The translations under genes were made by a program, and so were the position numbers. Positions 8,131 through 16,858 of a stretch of DNA of 64,000 bases are shown here, one piece after another (position 1 is the first letter of the stretch; each line of letters starts with the position of its first letter). Under the pieces are notes generated by a model. The model saw only the letters and a program-made list of their open reading frames with translations, was not told the origin of the DNA and did not search any database. Source of the DNA: an uncultured Maribacter sp. (GTDB lineage Bacteria; Bacteroidota; Bacteroidia; Flavobacteriales; Flavobacteriaceae); assembly GCA_947504045.1 (NCBI GenBank), contig CANNFY010000001.1, positions 124,001 to 188,000 on the forward strand. Reading direction: 5' to 3'.

Positions 8131-8955
8131 TTAATTTTCTTCTTCTGTTTCTTCGCTATCTCTTTCTTCTAATTTGGCTTTTTTCTTTGCCTCTCTTTCT
8201 TCTAATAGTTTTTGTCTTCTTGCCTCATAAGCTTTTTTACGTTCCTCACGCAATTTAAGCTGCTCTGCCCTCTTTTCTTCTGCAGATTTAGCTCTTGCCT
8301 CACTAGCTTGTTCTGCTTTTGCCTGTCTTTCTTTTAACTCGTCGCTTATTTCCTTTTCTAACTCTTCTCTATCCTCAAAATCGTCAACAATTCTTTTATC
8401 AGCTTTCTTTTTGGGTTTGCTAATTTTTCTAGTTCTTGCAATACCTCTTAAGACTAAATCACTAATATCGTGTCTTTTTTGAGAATACAACATTACAACA
8501 TCCGCAGATTTATCAAAAATAAAATCGTACTTTTTATTTGTTCCTATAGTTTGCACCTCATTAAAAACTTGATCTTGTATAGGTTGTATTAGTTGTCTTT
8601 TTTGTAAAACTAAATCTCCCTGAGGACCAAAACGATTTTGTTGGTACTCTATCATTTCTTTTTCTAAAATCTGTATTTCCTCTTCACGCTCTGCAATTAA
8701 CTCCTCTGTAAGCAGTACTTTTTCTGCCATGAGGTCTTTTTTCATTTGCTCAACTATACTACGCTTTTGTTCTATTTGCACTTTCCATCTTTGCACTTTA
8801 GTTTCTAATTGCGATGTAGCTGCTCTGTACTCTTCTACATTTTCTAAAATGTATTCCATATCTACATAAGCTATCCTAACACCTCTTTGCGCTGTTACAC
8901 AAATTGAAAACAAACCTGCAACTAATACTAAAAGAACTTTTGTTTTTAATTTCAT
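8131..8955 (-). CDS. OmpH/Skp-family protein with extended charged C-terminal tail (274 aa)
   Basis: A second Skp-like chaperone. It has a signal peptide (residues 1-22), VRIAYVDMEYILENVEEY at the OmpH start, a coiled coil, and KKYDFIFDKSADVVMLYS closing the Skp core near residue 145. Unlike the neighbour, it continues for about 100 residues of Lys/Glu/Arg-rich sequence (EERKKAYEARRQKLLEERE type) that should form a long charged helix. The tail may reach peptidoglycan or a partner; this is inference. An internal promoter element lies 37 bp upstream, so the two OmpH genes can be transcribed apart from bamA. Confidence 0.9.
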   Translation of the reverse strand: MKLKTKVLLVLVAGLFSICVTAQRGVRIAYVDMEYILENVEEYRAATSQLETKVQRWKVQIEQKRSIVEQMKKDLMAEKVLLTEELIAEREEEIQILEKEMIEYQQNRFGPQGDLVLQKRQLIQPIQDQVFNEVQTIGTNKKYDFIFDKSADVVMLYSQKRHDISDLVLRGIARTRKISKPKKKADKRIVDDFEDREELEKEISDELKERQAKAEQASEARAKSAEEKRAEQLKLREERKKAYEARRQKLLEEREAKKKAKLEERDSEETEEEN

Positions 8956-8991
8956 TATTGATACTGTTTTATCCTATTGAAAAAATCATGC

Positions 8992-8999
8992 CAAAAATA
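8992..8999 (-). promoter_or_regulatory. -7 element for the ompH pair
   Basis: TATTTTTG on the minus strand, an exact TAnnTTTG match, 36 bp before the ATG at 8955 in the 93-bp gap after bamA. Confidence 0.5.
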
Positions 9000-9048
9000 C
9001 TAAAATCATATAAATGAATGATTTAGATTTTAGCATTATGTTTTTAAA

Positions 9049-11676
9049 TTAAAACTGTTGACCAATTATGAAGTGTGTTTCCCATCCGTGAGCACCAGTT
9101 CCTGGAGATAGTGCATCAGAATCAAATCCGTAACCAAAGTCTATCCCTAGTAAACCAAATGCTGGCATAAAAATACGCAATCCTGCACCAGCCGATCGTT
9201 TTAACTCAAACGGATTAAAGTCTTGAAAATTGTTAAAGGCATTACCTGCTTCTAAAAATACTAAACCATATATAGATGCTGAAGGCTTTAATGTTAGTGG
9301 ATATCTTAGCTCCATAGAAAACTTATTATAAACCAAAGCACCTTCTTGTTCTTGTTGCCCTGTTAATAAATTAGTAGTATAAGGTGTTAAAGATTGGTTT
9401 TCATAACCACGTAATTGCACTACGTCTCTACCATCTAATGTAAAGTTACCTAATCCGTCCCCTCCTACATAAAAACGCTCAAAAGGAACATTACCAACAC
9501 TACTATTATAGTTTCCTAAGAAACCAAATTCTACGTTTGTTCGTAATACTAAAGATTTGTCTGCGCTACCCAATAAGGTTGTATACCAATCGCCTTTAAA
9601 TTTAACTTTATAATACTCTAACCACTTATAACGCTCTTTATCATCTTCTTCTAACTGCGCATCTTCTGCAGCGGTTACTGTTGCTCCTCCATCAGAAGAA
9701 TCATCAGTTATATCTTCGGCAGTAAGTAAAGCATCGTAATCTTTACCATTTATTAGTGAAAATGGTGGGGTAAACTTTGCTGTAATTTCAAAATTAGAAC
9801 CTCCTCTTGGAAAAATTTGACCTCCAGAAGTAGCGTTTCTAGATATACCTAAGGTATATGCTATAGAATTAGCTTTACCATCTCCAAAGTTAAATAGGCC
9901 TATGTTATAATTTCTAAAATCGTATAACTGGTAACTTAACGAATGTGATATAGTAAAGAAATCGTCTGGCCATTGTACTCTCTTAGCTAAACCTGCAGAA
10001 ACACCTGTTATTGAGAATTGTTGGTCTTTATCTACATCTATATTACCACTGGTATCATAACTAGCTGCAAATTGCTGTGTTCTAGAAACAGAGAAATTAA
10101 AACGAACTGGTTTTTTACCACCTAACCAAGGTTCTGCAAAATTAAGACTATATACACGGTAGGTTTGACTAGCTTGTAAACGTAATGCAAAAGTTTGTCC
10201 ATCTCCCATTGGTACAGGCTTATACTCTTCTCCTTTAAATAAATTTTTAATAGAAAAATTACTAAATGAAAGTCCTAATGTTCCTATAAAACCTCCACCG
10301 CCGTATCCACCTTGTAATTCTATTTGGCTGGATCCAGATTCTACTAAACTATATGCAATATCTACAGTACCAGCATTTGGGTCTGGATTTATAATATCTG
10401 GCTTTACTTGTTCTGCATCAAAATATCCTAATTGACCTAATTCTCTTATGGTTCTAATTATATCAGATTTATTATATCGTTGTCCTGGTCTTGTTCTTAG
10501 TTCTCTAAATATTACGTGGTCATTAGTTTTATCGTTACCATTAACTGTAATATGATCTAAAAAGGTTTCTTTACCTTCTATAATTCTAATTTCAAAATTT
10601 ATAGTATCATTCTCAGCAGATACCTCTACCGGATTTATACTTGAAAATAAATAGCCATTATTTTGGTATAGGCTTGTAACATCTTGCGCATCGGGTTTAG
10701 AGTCGTCAGCAATTCGTTCTCTTAATAAAACACCATTATATGTTGCTCCTTTTTTTATTCCTAAAACTCTATTTAATTGCCTATCTGTATAAACACTATT
10801 TCCAACAAAATTTATATCTCCAAAGTAATACTTATTACCTTCTTCTACTTTTAACTTTAGAATAATATTATTTTCATCTACTTTTTGAATAGAATCTGAT
10901 ATTATCCTTGCATCTCTATAGCCATTTTCTGCAAATTTATCTACCAGCAAAGACAAATCGTTTTTATAATCTTCTTCTATAAACTTTGATTTTTTCCAAA
11001 AACGACCAAATTGTTTCTTTTTAGTTTTCTTAAGAGCCTTTCTAAGCTTTTTTGTTGGCATTTCTTTATTGCCTTCAAAAATAATGTCTTTAATTTTTAC
11101 TTTGTCCCCTTTTTTTACATTAACTACCATGCTTTGCGCATTAGTCTCAGAGGTGTCTTTTGCTGTAACAATGTTTACATTAGCATTTAAATACCCTTTT
11201 TTCTTATACTTATTTTGCAGGTAGTTTTTAGAGTTAGCTATTAAACTTTGTGTAATTTTCTTTCCTTTTTTAAGGTCTGTATCTTTAAGAATTTCTTCTG
11301 TTTTTCTCTTTTTTACACCATATACTGTAATATCAGAAAGTGTTGGTCTTTCTATAATATTTAAAGTTAAAAAAACTTCTTCTCCTTTTATATTTGTTAT
11401 GTAAAAGTCTATTTCGCTAAACAATTCTAAGCCCCATAACTTATTAATTATTGCGCTTATTTGTTCTCCGGGTAGTGTTATTGGCTGCCCTTCTCTTAAC
11501 CCTGTGTAGGTTTTTACAGTTTGCTCATTGTAACTTTGTAATCCTGTTACTTTTAACCCTCCTAATATGTATTTTTTACCATCTTCATAAGAAGTAGTTT
11601 CTTGAGCAAAGCTCAAAGATGTAAGTATACTAAATAGGATTGTAAAAAAGGGTTTTAGAAATATGCCCTTTTGCAT
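9049..11676 (-). CDS. bamA: outer membrane protein assembly factor BamA
   Basis: Core of the BAM complex, which inserts beta-barrel proteins in the outer membrane (Omp85 family). It has a signal peptide ending at SLSFAQ, POTRA repeats over roughly residues 35-420 (for example VEEGNKYYFGDINFVGN), and a C-terminal 16-strand barrel with RGYENQSL near the end. The terminal residues are FIIGQQF, ending in the aromatic expected of a barrel. An Asp/Glu-rich insertion (about residues 655-690) sits in an extracellular loop position. The 875-aa length is normal for Bacteroidota. ATG 11676 is preferred over the TTG 11 codons upstream, because that would overlap uppS. Confidence 0.95.
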   Translation of the reverse strand: MQKGIFLKPFFTILFSILTSLSFAQETTSYEDGKKYILGGLKVTGLQSYNEQTVKTYTGLREGQPITLPGEQISAIINKLWGLELFSEIDFYITNIKGEEVFLTLNIIERPTLSDITVYGVKKRKTEEILKDTDLKKGKKITQSLIANSKNYLQNKYKKKGYLNANVNIVTAKDTSETNAQSMVVNVKKGDKVKIKDIIFEGNKEMPTKKLRKALKKTKKKQFGRFWKKSKFIEEDYKNDLSLLVDKFAENGYRDARIISDSIQKVDENNIILKLKVEEGNKYYFGDINFVGNSVYTDRQLNRVLGIKKGATYNGVLLRERIADDSKPDAQDVTSLYQNNGYLFSSINPVEVSAENDTINFEIRIIEGKETFLDHITVNGNDKTNDHVIFRELRTRPGQRYNKSDIIRTIRELGQLGYFDAEQVKPDIINPDPNAGTVDIAYSLVESGSSQIELQGGYGGGGFIGTLGLSFSNFSIKNLFKGEEYKPVPMGDGQTFALRLQASQTYRVYSLNFAEPWLGGKKPVRFNFSVSRTQQFAASYDTSGNIDVDKDQQFSITGVSAGLAKRVQWPDDFFTISHSLSYQLYDFRNYNIGLFNFGDGKANSIAYTLGISRNATSGGQIFPRGGSNFEITAKFTPPFSLINGKDYDALLTAEDITDDSSDGGATVTAAEDAQLEEDDKERYKWLEYYKVKFKGDWYTTLLGSADKSLVLRTNVEFGFLGNYNSSVGNVPFERFYVGGDGLGNFTLDGRDVVQLRGYENQSLTPYTTNLLTGQQEQEGALVYNKFSMELRYPLTLKPSASIYGLVFLEAGNAFNNFQDFNPFELKRSAGAGLRIFMPAFGLLGIDFGYGFDSDALSPGTGAHGWETHFIIGQQF

Positions 11677-11680
11677 ATTG

Positions 11681-12421
11681 CTAGTTAAGTTGTTCGCTAG
11701 TTTTTCCAAATCTTCGTTCTCTGTTCTGATAATTTTTAAGTGCCTTTACTAAGTCTTCTTCAGTAAAATCTGGCCAAAATACATCAATAAAATATAATTC
11801 TGCGTATGCTATTTGCCAAAGTAAAAAATTACTAATCCTTTGTTCCCCACTAGTTCTAATAAGAAGGTCTACGTCTGGCAAATTTTGCGTGTAAAGATGG
11901 TTATTTATTATGGTTTCATCAATACTTTCAGGAGAAATTATATTATTTTTAACTTTGACAGCTATTTGCTGCACTGCATTTTTTATCTCTTCACGAGAAC
12001 CGTAACTAAGAGCTAAAGTCAATGTCATTCCTGTATTAGACTCTGTTTTAGCCATTACTTCTTGGAGTTCTTTACGTACTTTAGTTGGTAATGCGTTTAC
12101 ATCACCTATTGTGTTTAACTTAACATTATTTTCTAAAAAAGTTTGCAGTTCTTTTTTTAGAGAGCTAACCAATAAGCGCATTAACATTTGCACTTCTAAT
12201 TTTGGTCTATTCCAATTTTCTGTAGAAAAAGTATACAGTGTTAAATATTTAATTCCAATTTTTACACAACTTTCAACGGTAGTTCTTACTGTTTTTATGC
12301 CATTTTCATGCCCAAAAACACGTAATTTTCCTTTTTGTTTTGCCCATCTTCCATTACCATCCATTATTATTGCTAGATGTTTTGGCAATTCCTGACTTTT
12401 TATTTCTTCTATAGTGCTCAT
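11681..12421 (-). CDS. uppS: isoprenyl (undecaprenyl) diphosphate synthase
   Basis: cis-Prenyltransferase that adds isopentenyl units to farnesyl diphosphate to make the C55 lipid carrier for peptidoglycan and surface glycans. The signature IIMDGNGRWAKQKGKLR (about residues 18-34, catalytic Asp in MDGNGRW) is followed by GHENG. RTSGEQRISNFLLWQIAYAE carries the C-terminal Arg/Ser substrate-binding motif. 246 aa, typical. The gene ends 4 bp before bamA and starts 8 bp after the DUF6089 gene, so it is part of an envelope operon. Confidence 0.97.
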   Translation of the reverse strand: MSTIEEIKSQELPKHLAIIMDGNGRWAKQKGKLRVFGHENGIKTVRTTVESCVKIGIKYLTLYTFSTENWNRPKLEVQMLMRLLVSSLKKELQTFLENNVKLNTIGDVNALPTKVRKELQEVMAKTESNTGMTLTLALSYGSREEIKNAVQQIAVKVKNNIISPESIDETIINNHLYTQNLPDVDLLIRTSGEQRISNFLLWQIAYAELYFIDVFWPDFTEEDLVKALKNYQNRERRFGKTSEQLN

Positions 12422-12429
12422 GTATAGTT

Positions 12430-13116
12430 TTACTCAAAACAATCGCCACATGGTTTTCTTCCAAAAGTATACGTTAAAGTAACTCCAGAAAACACGTACC
12501 AATCATCACTAAAAATATTTCCAAATCTAAATGCTTCAAAATTTGAACCATCAGGGTTACTGGCGTCTAAATTATCTGTAAATGTATATCTAGCACCAAT
12601 TTCCGCACCAAAAATAAGCATTTGATTTAAACGAAGCTTAAATCCAACTGTCATTGGTATAGCTAATGACCCATCTTTTTGGTTAATATCTTGAAAAACT
12701 CCTCCGTTAAAATAATTATAATTATACCTAAAATAGGTAAATCCTGTGTATAAATAAGGTGTAAATGCCGGACCTAAACTATGTAAATTATATTCTACAA
12801 AATTAAATTCTAATCCTGCTGAAGCTTCTAAGATAGAATTATCTACTACATAGCCTCTTTGTTGTCTTGAAGTTATGTTAGATTTAGAATCGTCTGCGGT
12901 AAACTTACCATGTATAATACTTGCACGCCAAGCATACCTTTTACTTATATTCCATTTAAAAAGTCCACCATAGGCTAACCCTGAAGGTAAAATATAACTT
13001 GTTCTACCAACGTCACCAATATTATTGGCTCCTCCAGCAAAGACACCCACTTCATAGGTTTGCGCATTTAATCCTAAATAACTAATTGCGAAGATTAAAA
13101 AAATAATTCTCTTCAT
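12430..13116 (-). CDS. DUF6089-type outer-membrane beta-barrel protein (228 aa)
   Basis: A signal peptide (MKRIIFLIFAISYLGLNAQ) is followed by alternating amphipathic strands with aromatic girdles (YAWRASIIHGKF, FRYNYNYF, WYVFSGVTLTYTFG), typical of an 8-strand outer-membrane barrel. Proteins of this kind in Bacteroidota, usually called DUF6089, sit between nadK and uppS, as here. Function is unknown. An oddity is the C-terminus, GRKPCGDCFE, where two cysteines follow the last strand. Probable role in envelope assembly is inferred from the operon with uppS and bamA. Confidence 0.82.
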   Translation of the reverse strand: MKRIIFLIFAISYLGLNAQTYEVGVFAGGANNIGDVGRTSYILPSGLAYGGLFKWNISKRYAWRASIIHGKFTADDSKSNITSRQQRGYVVDNSILEASAGLEFNFVEYNLHSLGPAFTPYLYTGFTYFRYNYNYFNGGVFQDINQKDGSLAIPMTVGFKLRLNQMLIFGAEIGARYTFTDNLDASNPDGSNFEAFRFGNIFSDDWYVFSGVTLTYTFGRKPCGDCFE

Positions 13117-13132
13117 ACGATTTAAAAGTTTG

Positions 13133-13167
13133 CAAAATTAACAATTTGAAATAGTTTAAGCTGCAAA
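13133..13167 (-). promoter_or_regulatory. promoter of the DUF6089-uppS-bamA-ompH operon
   Basis: On the minus strand, TTTG (13167-13164), 23 bp of spacer, then TAATTTTG (13140-13133), 16 bp before the ATG at 13116. Both elements match the Bacteroidota -33/-7 consensus. Confidence 0.55.
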
Positions 13168-13231
13168 ATTGTTTTATTCTGTTCTTTCAAGATAAACAGC
13201 TTTTAAAGTCATTTATTGTTTTACGAGCTTC

Positions 13232-14113
13232 TCAATTTCTTTTATCTTCTCCCCACAACAACTTATTACGCAGGGTTTTTAAGAAACTCTCCGAGGTATA
13301 CTCGATCATCTTTATTGTAAAATTGGCTTTTTTAATTTCAATTTCTGTTCCATTTTCTATAGATGCTATTCTAGAGTCTAAAGAAACCAAATGGTTATCC
13401 TCTCTACCCGAAACCTTTAACTTTATTGTGGTATTATCTGAAATAACTAAAGGTCTTGCATTTAGGTTATGTGGCGCAATAGGTGTTAATACTAAAGATT
13501 TAGCTGTAGGTACAATTACTGGTCCACCACAACTTAAAGAATAGCCTGTGGAACCCGTTGGTGTAGATATTATTAAACCATCTGCCCAATAAGAGGTTAA
13601 ATATTCATTATTTAAATGGGTTTCTACAGTTATCATAGAGGTGGTATCTTTTCTACTTACTGTAATTTCATTTAATGCAAAATTTAAATCTTGAAATTCT
13701 GCCTCATATCCATCTACCTGAACTTCTACTAAACTTCTTTCTACAATAGTATATGCTCCTTCAACAAATTCTTTTACTACCTTTCTAACATCTTCTTTCT
13801 TAAATGTAGACAAAAAACCTAGCCTACCCGTATTTACACCAACAATTGGAATACCTAAATCTCGAACATATGTAGTTGCTCTTAAAATAGTACCATCGCC
13901 TCCAAAGCTAACAAACATATCAAAAGAAGAATCTAATCCAGATTCAGAAGTAAATGTATTGTATTGTTTTGAGTTTGTTTTTTCTTGTAGTAACGAAAAA
14001 AAGTCTTTTTCAAAATAAATTTCTGCAGACTGCTCCTGAAGTTCTTCTAACAATTCTACAACATATGCTATTGCATTATCTTGGTAGGTTTGACCATAAA
14101 TGGCAACTTTCAT
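13232..14113 (-). CDS. nadK: NAD kinase
   Basis: Phosphorylates NAD to NADP. FVSFGGDGTILRATTYVRD (about residues 68-86) is the GGDG phosphate-binding signature. GRLGFLSTF and the second Gly-rich region STPTGSTGYSLSCGGP are both present. At 293 aa it is full length. It begins 3 bp after the upstream CBS-domain gene, so the two are one transcript. The 115-bp gap that follows carries a separate promoter for the next operon. Confidence 0.97.
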   Translation of the reverse strand: MKVAIYGQTYQDNAIAYVVELLEELQEQSAEIYFEKDFFSLLQEKTNSKQYNTFTSESGLDSSFDMFVSFGGDGTILRATTYVRDLGIPIVGVNTGRLGFLSTFKKEDVRKVVKEFVEGAYTIVERSLVEVQVDGYEAEFQDLNFALNEITVSRKDTTSMITVETHLNNEYLTSYWADGLIISTPTGSTGYSLSCGGPVIVPTAKSLVLTPIAPHNLNARPLVISDNTTIKLKVSGREDNHLVSLDSRIASIENGTEIEIKKANFTIKMIEYTSESFLKTLRNKLLWGEDKRN

Positions 14114-14116
14114 TTT

Positions 14117-14773
14117 TTAAACATTTAAATATTTATCTAAATAATTGGAGCGGTCTTTTAGGTCTTCCAAAAATTTATCATCACTATTACCAAATATAAT
14201 ATTGTAGTTATACCTTCTAAAGGTTTGCACTACATCGCTAAAATTTTCTGTGCTAATTTTTATTGTAATTTGCACAACATCATTCACCATTTCTGTAATA
14301 AAACCTCCAATATATTTAGCATTATTACTTTCTACTATTTGCGCAACTTCACTAAAAGAATAATCTTTAATACCTTTTGCCACTACTAAAATATTGCCCG
14401 GCTCTGTAAAAAAAGGAGTGTCTATAAAAACTCCAACTACATCGGTTAAATCGTAATATCCTAATATTTCTTCACTTTCTCCTAAAACCGGCAACAAGTT
14501 AGCCTCATTACGAGCAAAAGCTTCTAAAACATCTAACCAATTAGCATCTTTACGTGTAAAGAAATTATCTAAACTATAACGGTATTCTTCTATTTTTTCT
14601 ATTCCTTTTAAGTTTTCTAAATCGTCTTCACTTAAAACACCTAAAAACCTACCTTTTTCTTCCACTGCAACGTGCGAAAAGGTGGTGTTTTCAAAAAACT
14701 TAATAACTGCTTTTAAAGAATCCTCTACATTAAAAACAGGAATATTGGATAATATGTGAGTTTTAATCTGCAT
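14117..14773 (-). CDS. CBS-domain protein (218 aa)
   Basis: Two CBS motifs form a Bateman module over about residues 1-125: FFENTTFSHVAVEEKGRFLG and EANLLPVLGESEEILGYYD are the second halves of each repeat. The C-terminal part (about 130-200) resembles an ACT-like fold (EVAQIVESNNAKYIGGFITE). Such modules bind adenosyl ligands, and a regulatory link to the adjacent NAD kinase (3-bp gap) is plausible but unproven. It shares a 93-bp divergent promoter region with pdxJ. Confidence 0.85.
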   Translation of the reverse strand: MQIKTHILSNIPVFNVEDSLKAVIKFFENTTFSHVAVEEKGRFLGVLSEDDLENLKGIEKIEEYRYSLDNFFTRKDANWLDVLEAFARNEANLLPVLGESEEILGYYDLTDVVGVFIDTPFFTEPGNILVVAKGIKDYSFSEVAQIVESNNAKYIGGFITEMVNDVVQITIKISTENFSDVVQTFRRYNYNIIFGNSDDKFLEDLKDRSNYLDKYLNV

Positions 14774-14831
14774 ATCTTTTAAATATAACGCAAAATACTA
14801 ATTTAAAATATCAAAAGGCATGCCTAATTTG

Positions 14832-14839
14832 TATTTTTG
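14832..14839 (+). promoter_or_regulatory. -7 element for pdxJ
   Basis: TATTTTTG, an exact TAnnTTTG match, 27 bp before the pdxJ ATG at 14867. On the opposite strand a near match (TATTTTG) faces the CBS gene, so this 93-bp gap is a compact divergent promoter region. Confidence 0.5.
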
Positions 14840-14866
14840 CGTTGCATTAAATTAAATTTATTATCT

Positions 14867-15580
14867 ATGACTAAATTAAGTGTTAACATAAACAAAATAG
14901 CAACCTTAAGAAATTCTCGTGGCGGCAATGTTCCAAATTTATTAAAAGTTGCTAAAGACATAGAAAATTTTGGTGCACAAGGAATAACCATACACCCTAG
15001 ACCCGACGAAAGACATATTCGTTACCAAGATGCTTTAGATTTAACCAAAGTTGTTAGCACAGAGTACAATATTGAAGGCAATCCAATACAAAAATTTATA
15101 GACCTTGTATTACAAACCAAACCTACACAAGTTACTTTAGTGCCAGATGCAATTGATGCTATAACTTCTAACGCCGGATGGGATACCATAAAAAATGCGT
15201 CTTTTTTAAAAGAGGTTATTTCTACTTTTAAAGACAATAACATAAGAACCTCTATTTTTGTAGACCCTATTAATAAAATGGTAGAAGGCGCTGCAAATGT
15301 TGGGGCAGATAGAATAGAGCTATATACAGAAAGTTATGCAGATGATTATGCAAAAGGTAATCTTAAAGGCGTGGAACCTTTTACAAACGCGGCTGTTTTA
15401 GCACATAAATTGGGCTTAGGTATAAATGCTGGGCATGACCTTAGCTTAGACAACATTAAATATTTTAAAGAGAATGTTCCTAATTTACTAGAGGTATCTA
15501 TAGGACATGCATTAATTAGTGAATCTTTATACCTAGGATTAGAAAATGTTGTAAACATGTATTTAAATAAATTAAAATGA
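14867..15580 (+). CDS. pdxJ: pyridoxine 5'-phosphate synthase
   Basis: Condenses 3-amino-1-deoxyacetone phosphate with deoxyxylulose 5-phosphate in the DXP-dependent vitamin B6 pathway. TIM barrel of 237 aa. It begins KLSVNINKIATLRNSRGGN, with the conserved Asn and Arg; GITIHPRPDERHI is the signature loop, and GINAGHDLSLDNI the phosphate-binding end. ATG 14867 is chosen from the family start. The stop overlaps the following hydrolase start (ATGA), so the two are translationally coupled. Confidence 0.96.
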   Translation: MTKLSVNINKIATLRNSRGGNVPNLLKVAKDIENFGAQGITIHPRPDERHIRYQDALDLTKVVSTEYNIEGNPIQKFIDLVLQTKPTQVTLVPDAIDAITSNAGWDTIKNASFLKEVISTFKDNNIRTSIFVDPINKMVEGAANVGADRIELYTESYADDYAKGNLKGVEPFTNAAVLAHKLGLGINAGHDLSLDNIKYFKENVPNLLEVSIGHALISESLYLGLENVVNMYLNKLK

Positions 15581-16353
15581 ACCAAATATTACATTCCAAA
15601 ATATTAGGAGAAGGACAGCCTTTATGCATTTTACATGGCTTTTTAGGCATGTCTGACAATTGGAAAACATTAGGAAATAATTATGCTCAAGAAGGCTACC
15701 AAGTACATTTAATAGACCAACGTAATCATGGAAAAAGTTTTCATTCTGATGATTTTAACTATGATATTCTAGCTGATGATTTAAAGAACTATCTTGACCA
15801 CCATAACATTAAAAGCACTTTATTAATTGGACACTCTATGGGAGGCAAAACAGCAATGCAATTTGCATGTAACCACCCATCTAGAGTACAAAAACTTATT
15901 GTTGCAGATATTGCTCCAAAGTTTTACCCTCCACACCACGATACTATTTTAAATGGTTTAAACGCAATTTCTTCAGAAAATTTAACTTCTAGAAAAGAAG
16001 CAGACCAAAAACTTGAAAAACACATATCCGACTTTGGAACACGCCAATTTTTACTAAAAAATCTTTATTGGGCAGAAAAAGGTAAATTAGGTTTTAGATT
16101 CAACCTAAAAGTTTTAAGCACTAAAATGGAAGAAATAGGAGAAAACGTAAGTAATTTAGACGTTTTTGAAGGCTTAACTTTATTTTTAAGAGGAGACAAA
16201 TCGGAATACATAATGCCGAACGACCTTCCACAAATTAAACTACATTTTCCTAATGCAATTGTAGAAACAATAGATAATGCGGGCCATTGGTTACATGCAG
16301 AAAATCCTAAACAATTTTTTTCTAAATCTAACAATTTCCTAAATCAGGAATAA
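15577..16353 (+). CDS. alpha/beta-fold hydrolase, YbfF-like (258 aa)
   Basis: Alpha/beta hydrolase with an HGFLGMSDNWKTLG oxyanion-hole region, the nucleophile elbow GHSMGG (S87), and catalytic histidine H237 in DNAGHWLHAENP. A DQRNHGKS stretch is typical of the YbfF esterase group. Overlap of 4 bp with pdxJ shows co-transcription. The pairing of pdxJ with this esterase recurs in the family, but the natural substrate is not known. Confidence 0.88.
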   Translation: MNQILHSKILGEGQPLCILHGFLGMSDNWKTLGNNYAQEGYQVHLIDQRNHGKSFHSDDFNYDILADDLKNYLDHHNIKSTLLIGHSMGGKTAMQFACNHPSRVQKLIVADIAPKFYPPHHDTILNGLNAISSENLTSRKEADQKLEKHISDFGTRQFLLKNLYWAEKGKLGFRFNLKVLSTKMEEIGENVSNLDVFEGLTLFLRGDKSEYIMPNDLPQIKLHFPNAIVETIDNAGHWLHAENPKQFFSKSNNFLNQE

Positions 16354-16408
16354 AAACCATAATTAATCCCTACCTTTAAAGTAATACTTTCATTTTTTAA
16401 AAGCACCT

Positions 16409-16753
16409 ATGAAATTAATTTTAAGAATACTTTTAAGTGCATTAGCAGTTATAGTTTTAGCTAATTTTTTACCAAACGTACAAGTAGAAAATTACACCAC
16501 AGCAATTATTGTAGCAATTGTTCTTAGCTTATTAAACTTTATTGTAAAACCAATATTGGTAATATTTACTTTACCAGTAACCATTCTTACTTTCGGTCTA
16601 TTTTTATTAGTAATTAATGCAATTATCATATTTTTTGCAGATAATTTAATAGATGGTTTTAGTGTAACAAGCTTCTGGTCTGCTATACTATTTAGCTTAC
16701 TTTTATCTTTTCTACAATCCATTCTATACTCTTTACTAAAAGAAAACAAATAA
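16409..16753 (+). CDS. phage holin family membrane protein (PF04020-like, 114 aa)
   Basis: Four hydrophobic segments in 114 residues: ILRILLSALAVIVLANFLP, TTAIIVAIVLSLLNFIV, PILVIFTLPVTILTFG and LFLLVINAIIIFFA, with a final one near residues 90-108. The LNFIVKPILVIFTLPVTILT stretch is the signature of the 4-TM 'phage holin family' (YvlD-like). Despite the name this is a chromosomal membrane protein of unknown function; no prophage genes are nearby. It stands alone between the hydrolase and trigger factor. Confidence 0.8.
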   Translation: MKLILRILLSALAVIVLANFLPNVQVENYTTAIIVAIVLSLLNFIVKPILVIFTLPVTILTFGLFLLVINAIIIFFADNLIDGFSVTSFWSAILFSLLLSFLQSILYSLLKENK

Positions 16754-16792
16754 AGTTCAACTTTAAGGTTTGAAATTCAGTAGTTTAAAAAG

Positions 16793-16823
16793 TTGCTGAA
16801 CTTTATAAAATGTAGTACTTTTG
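16793..16823 (+). promoter_or_regulatory. tig promoter
   Basis: TTG at 16793-16795, 20 bp of spacer, then TACTTTTG at 16816-16823. Both match the Bacteroidota -33/-7 consensus. The ATG of tig is 35 bp further on. Confidence 0.65.
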
Positions 16824-16858
16824 CACACCATTTTATTTATGCAAAAATAGATTCAAGA

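Noticed and set aside
16409-16753. Possible prophage because of a 'holin family' gene
   Set aside because: The name is historical. No phage, lysin or integrase genes are near, and the neighbours are housekeeping genes.
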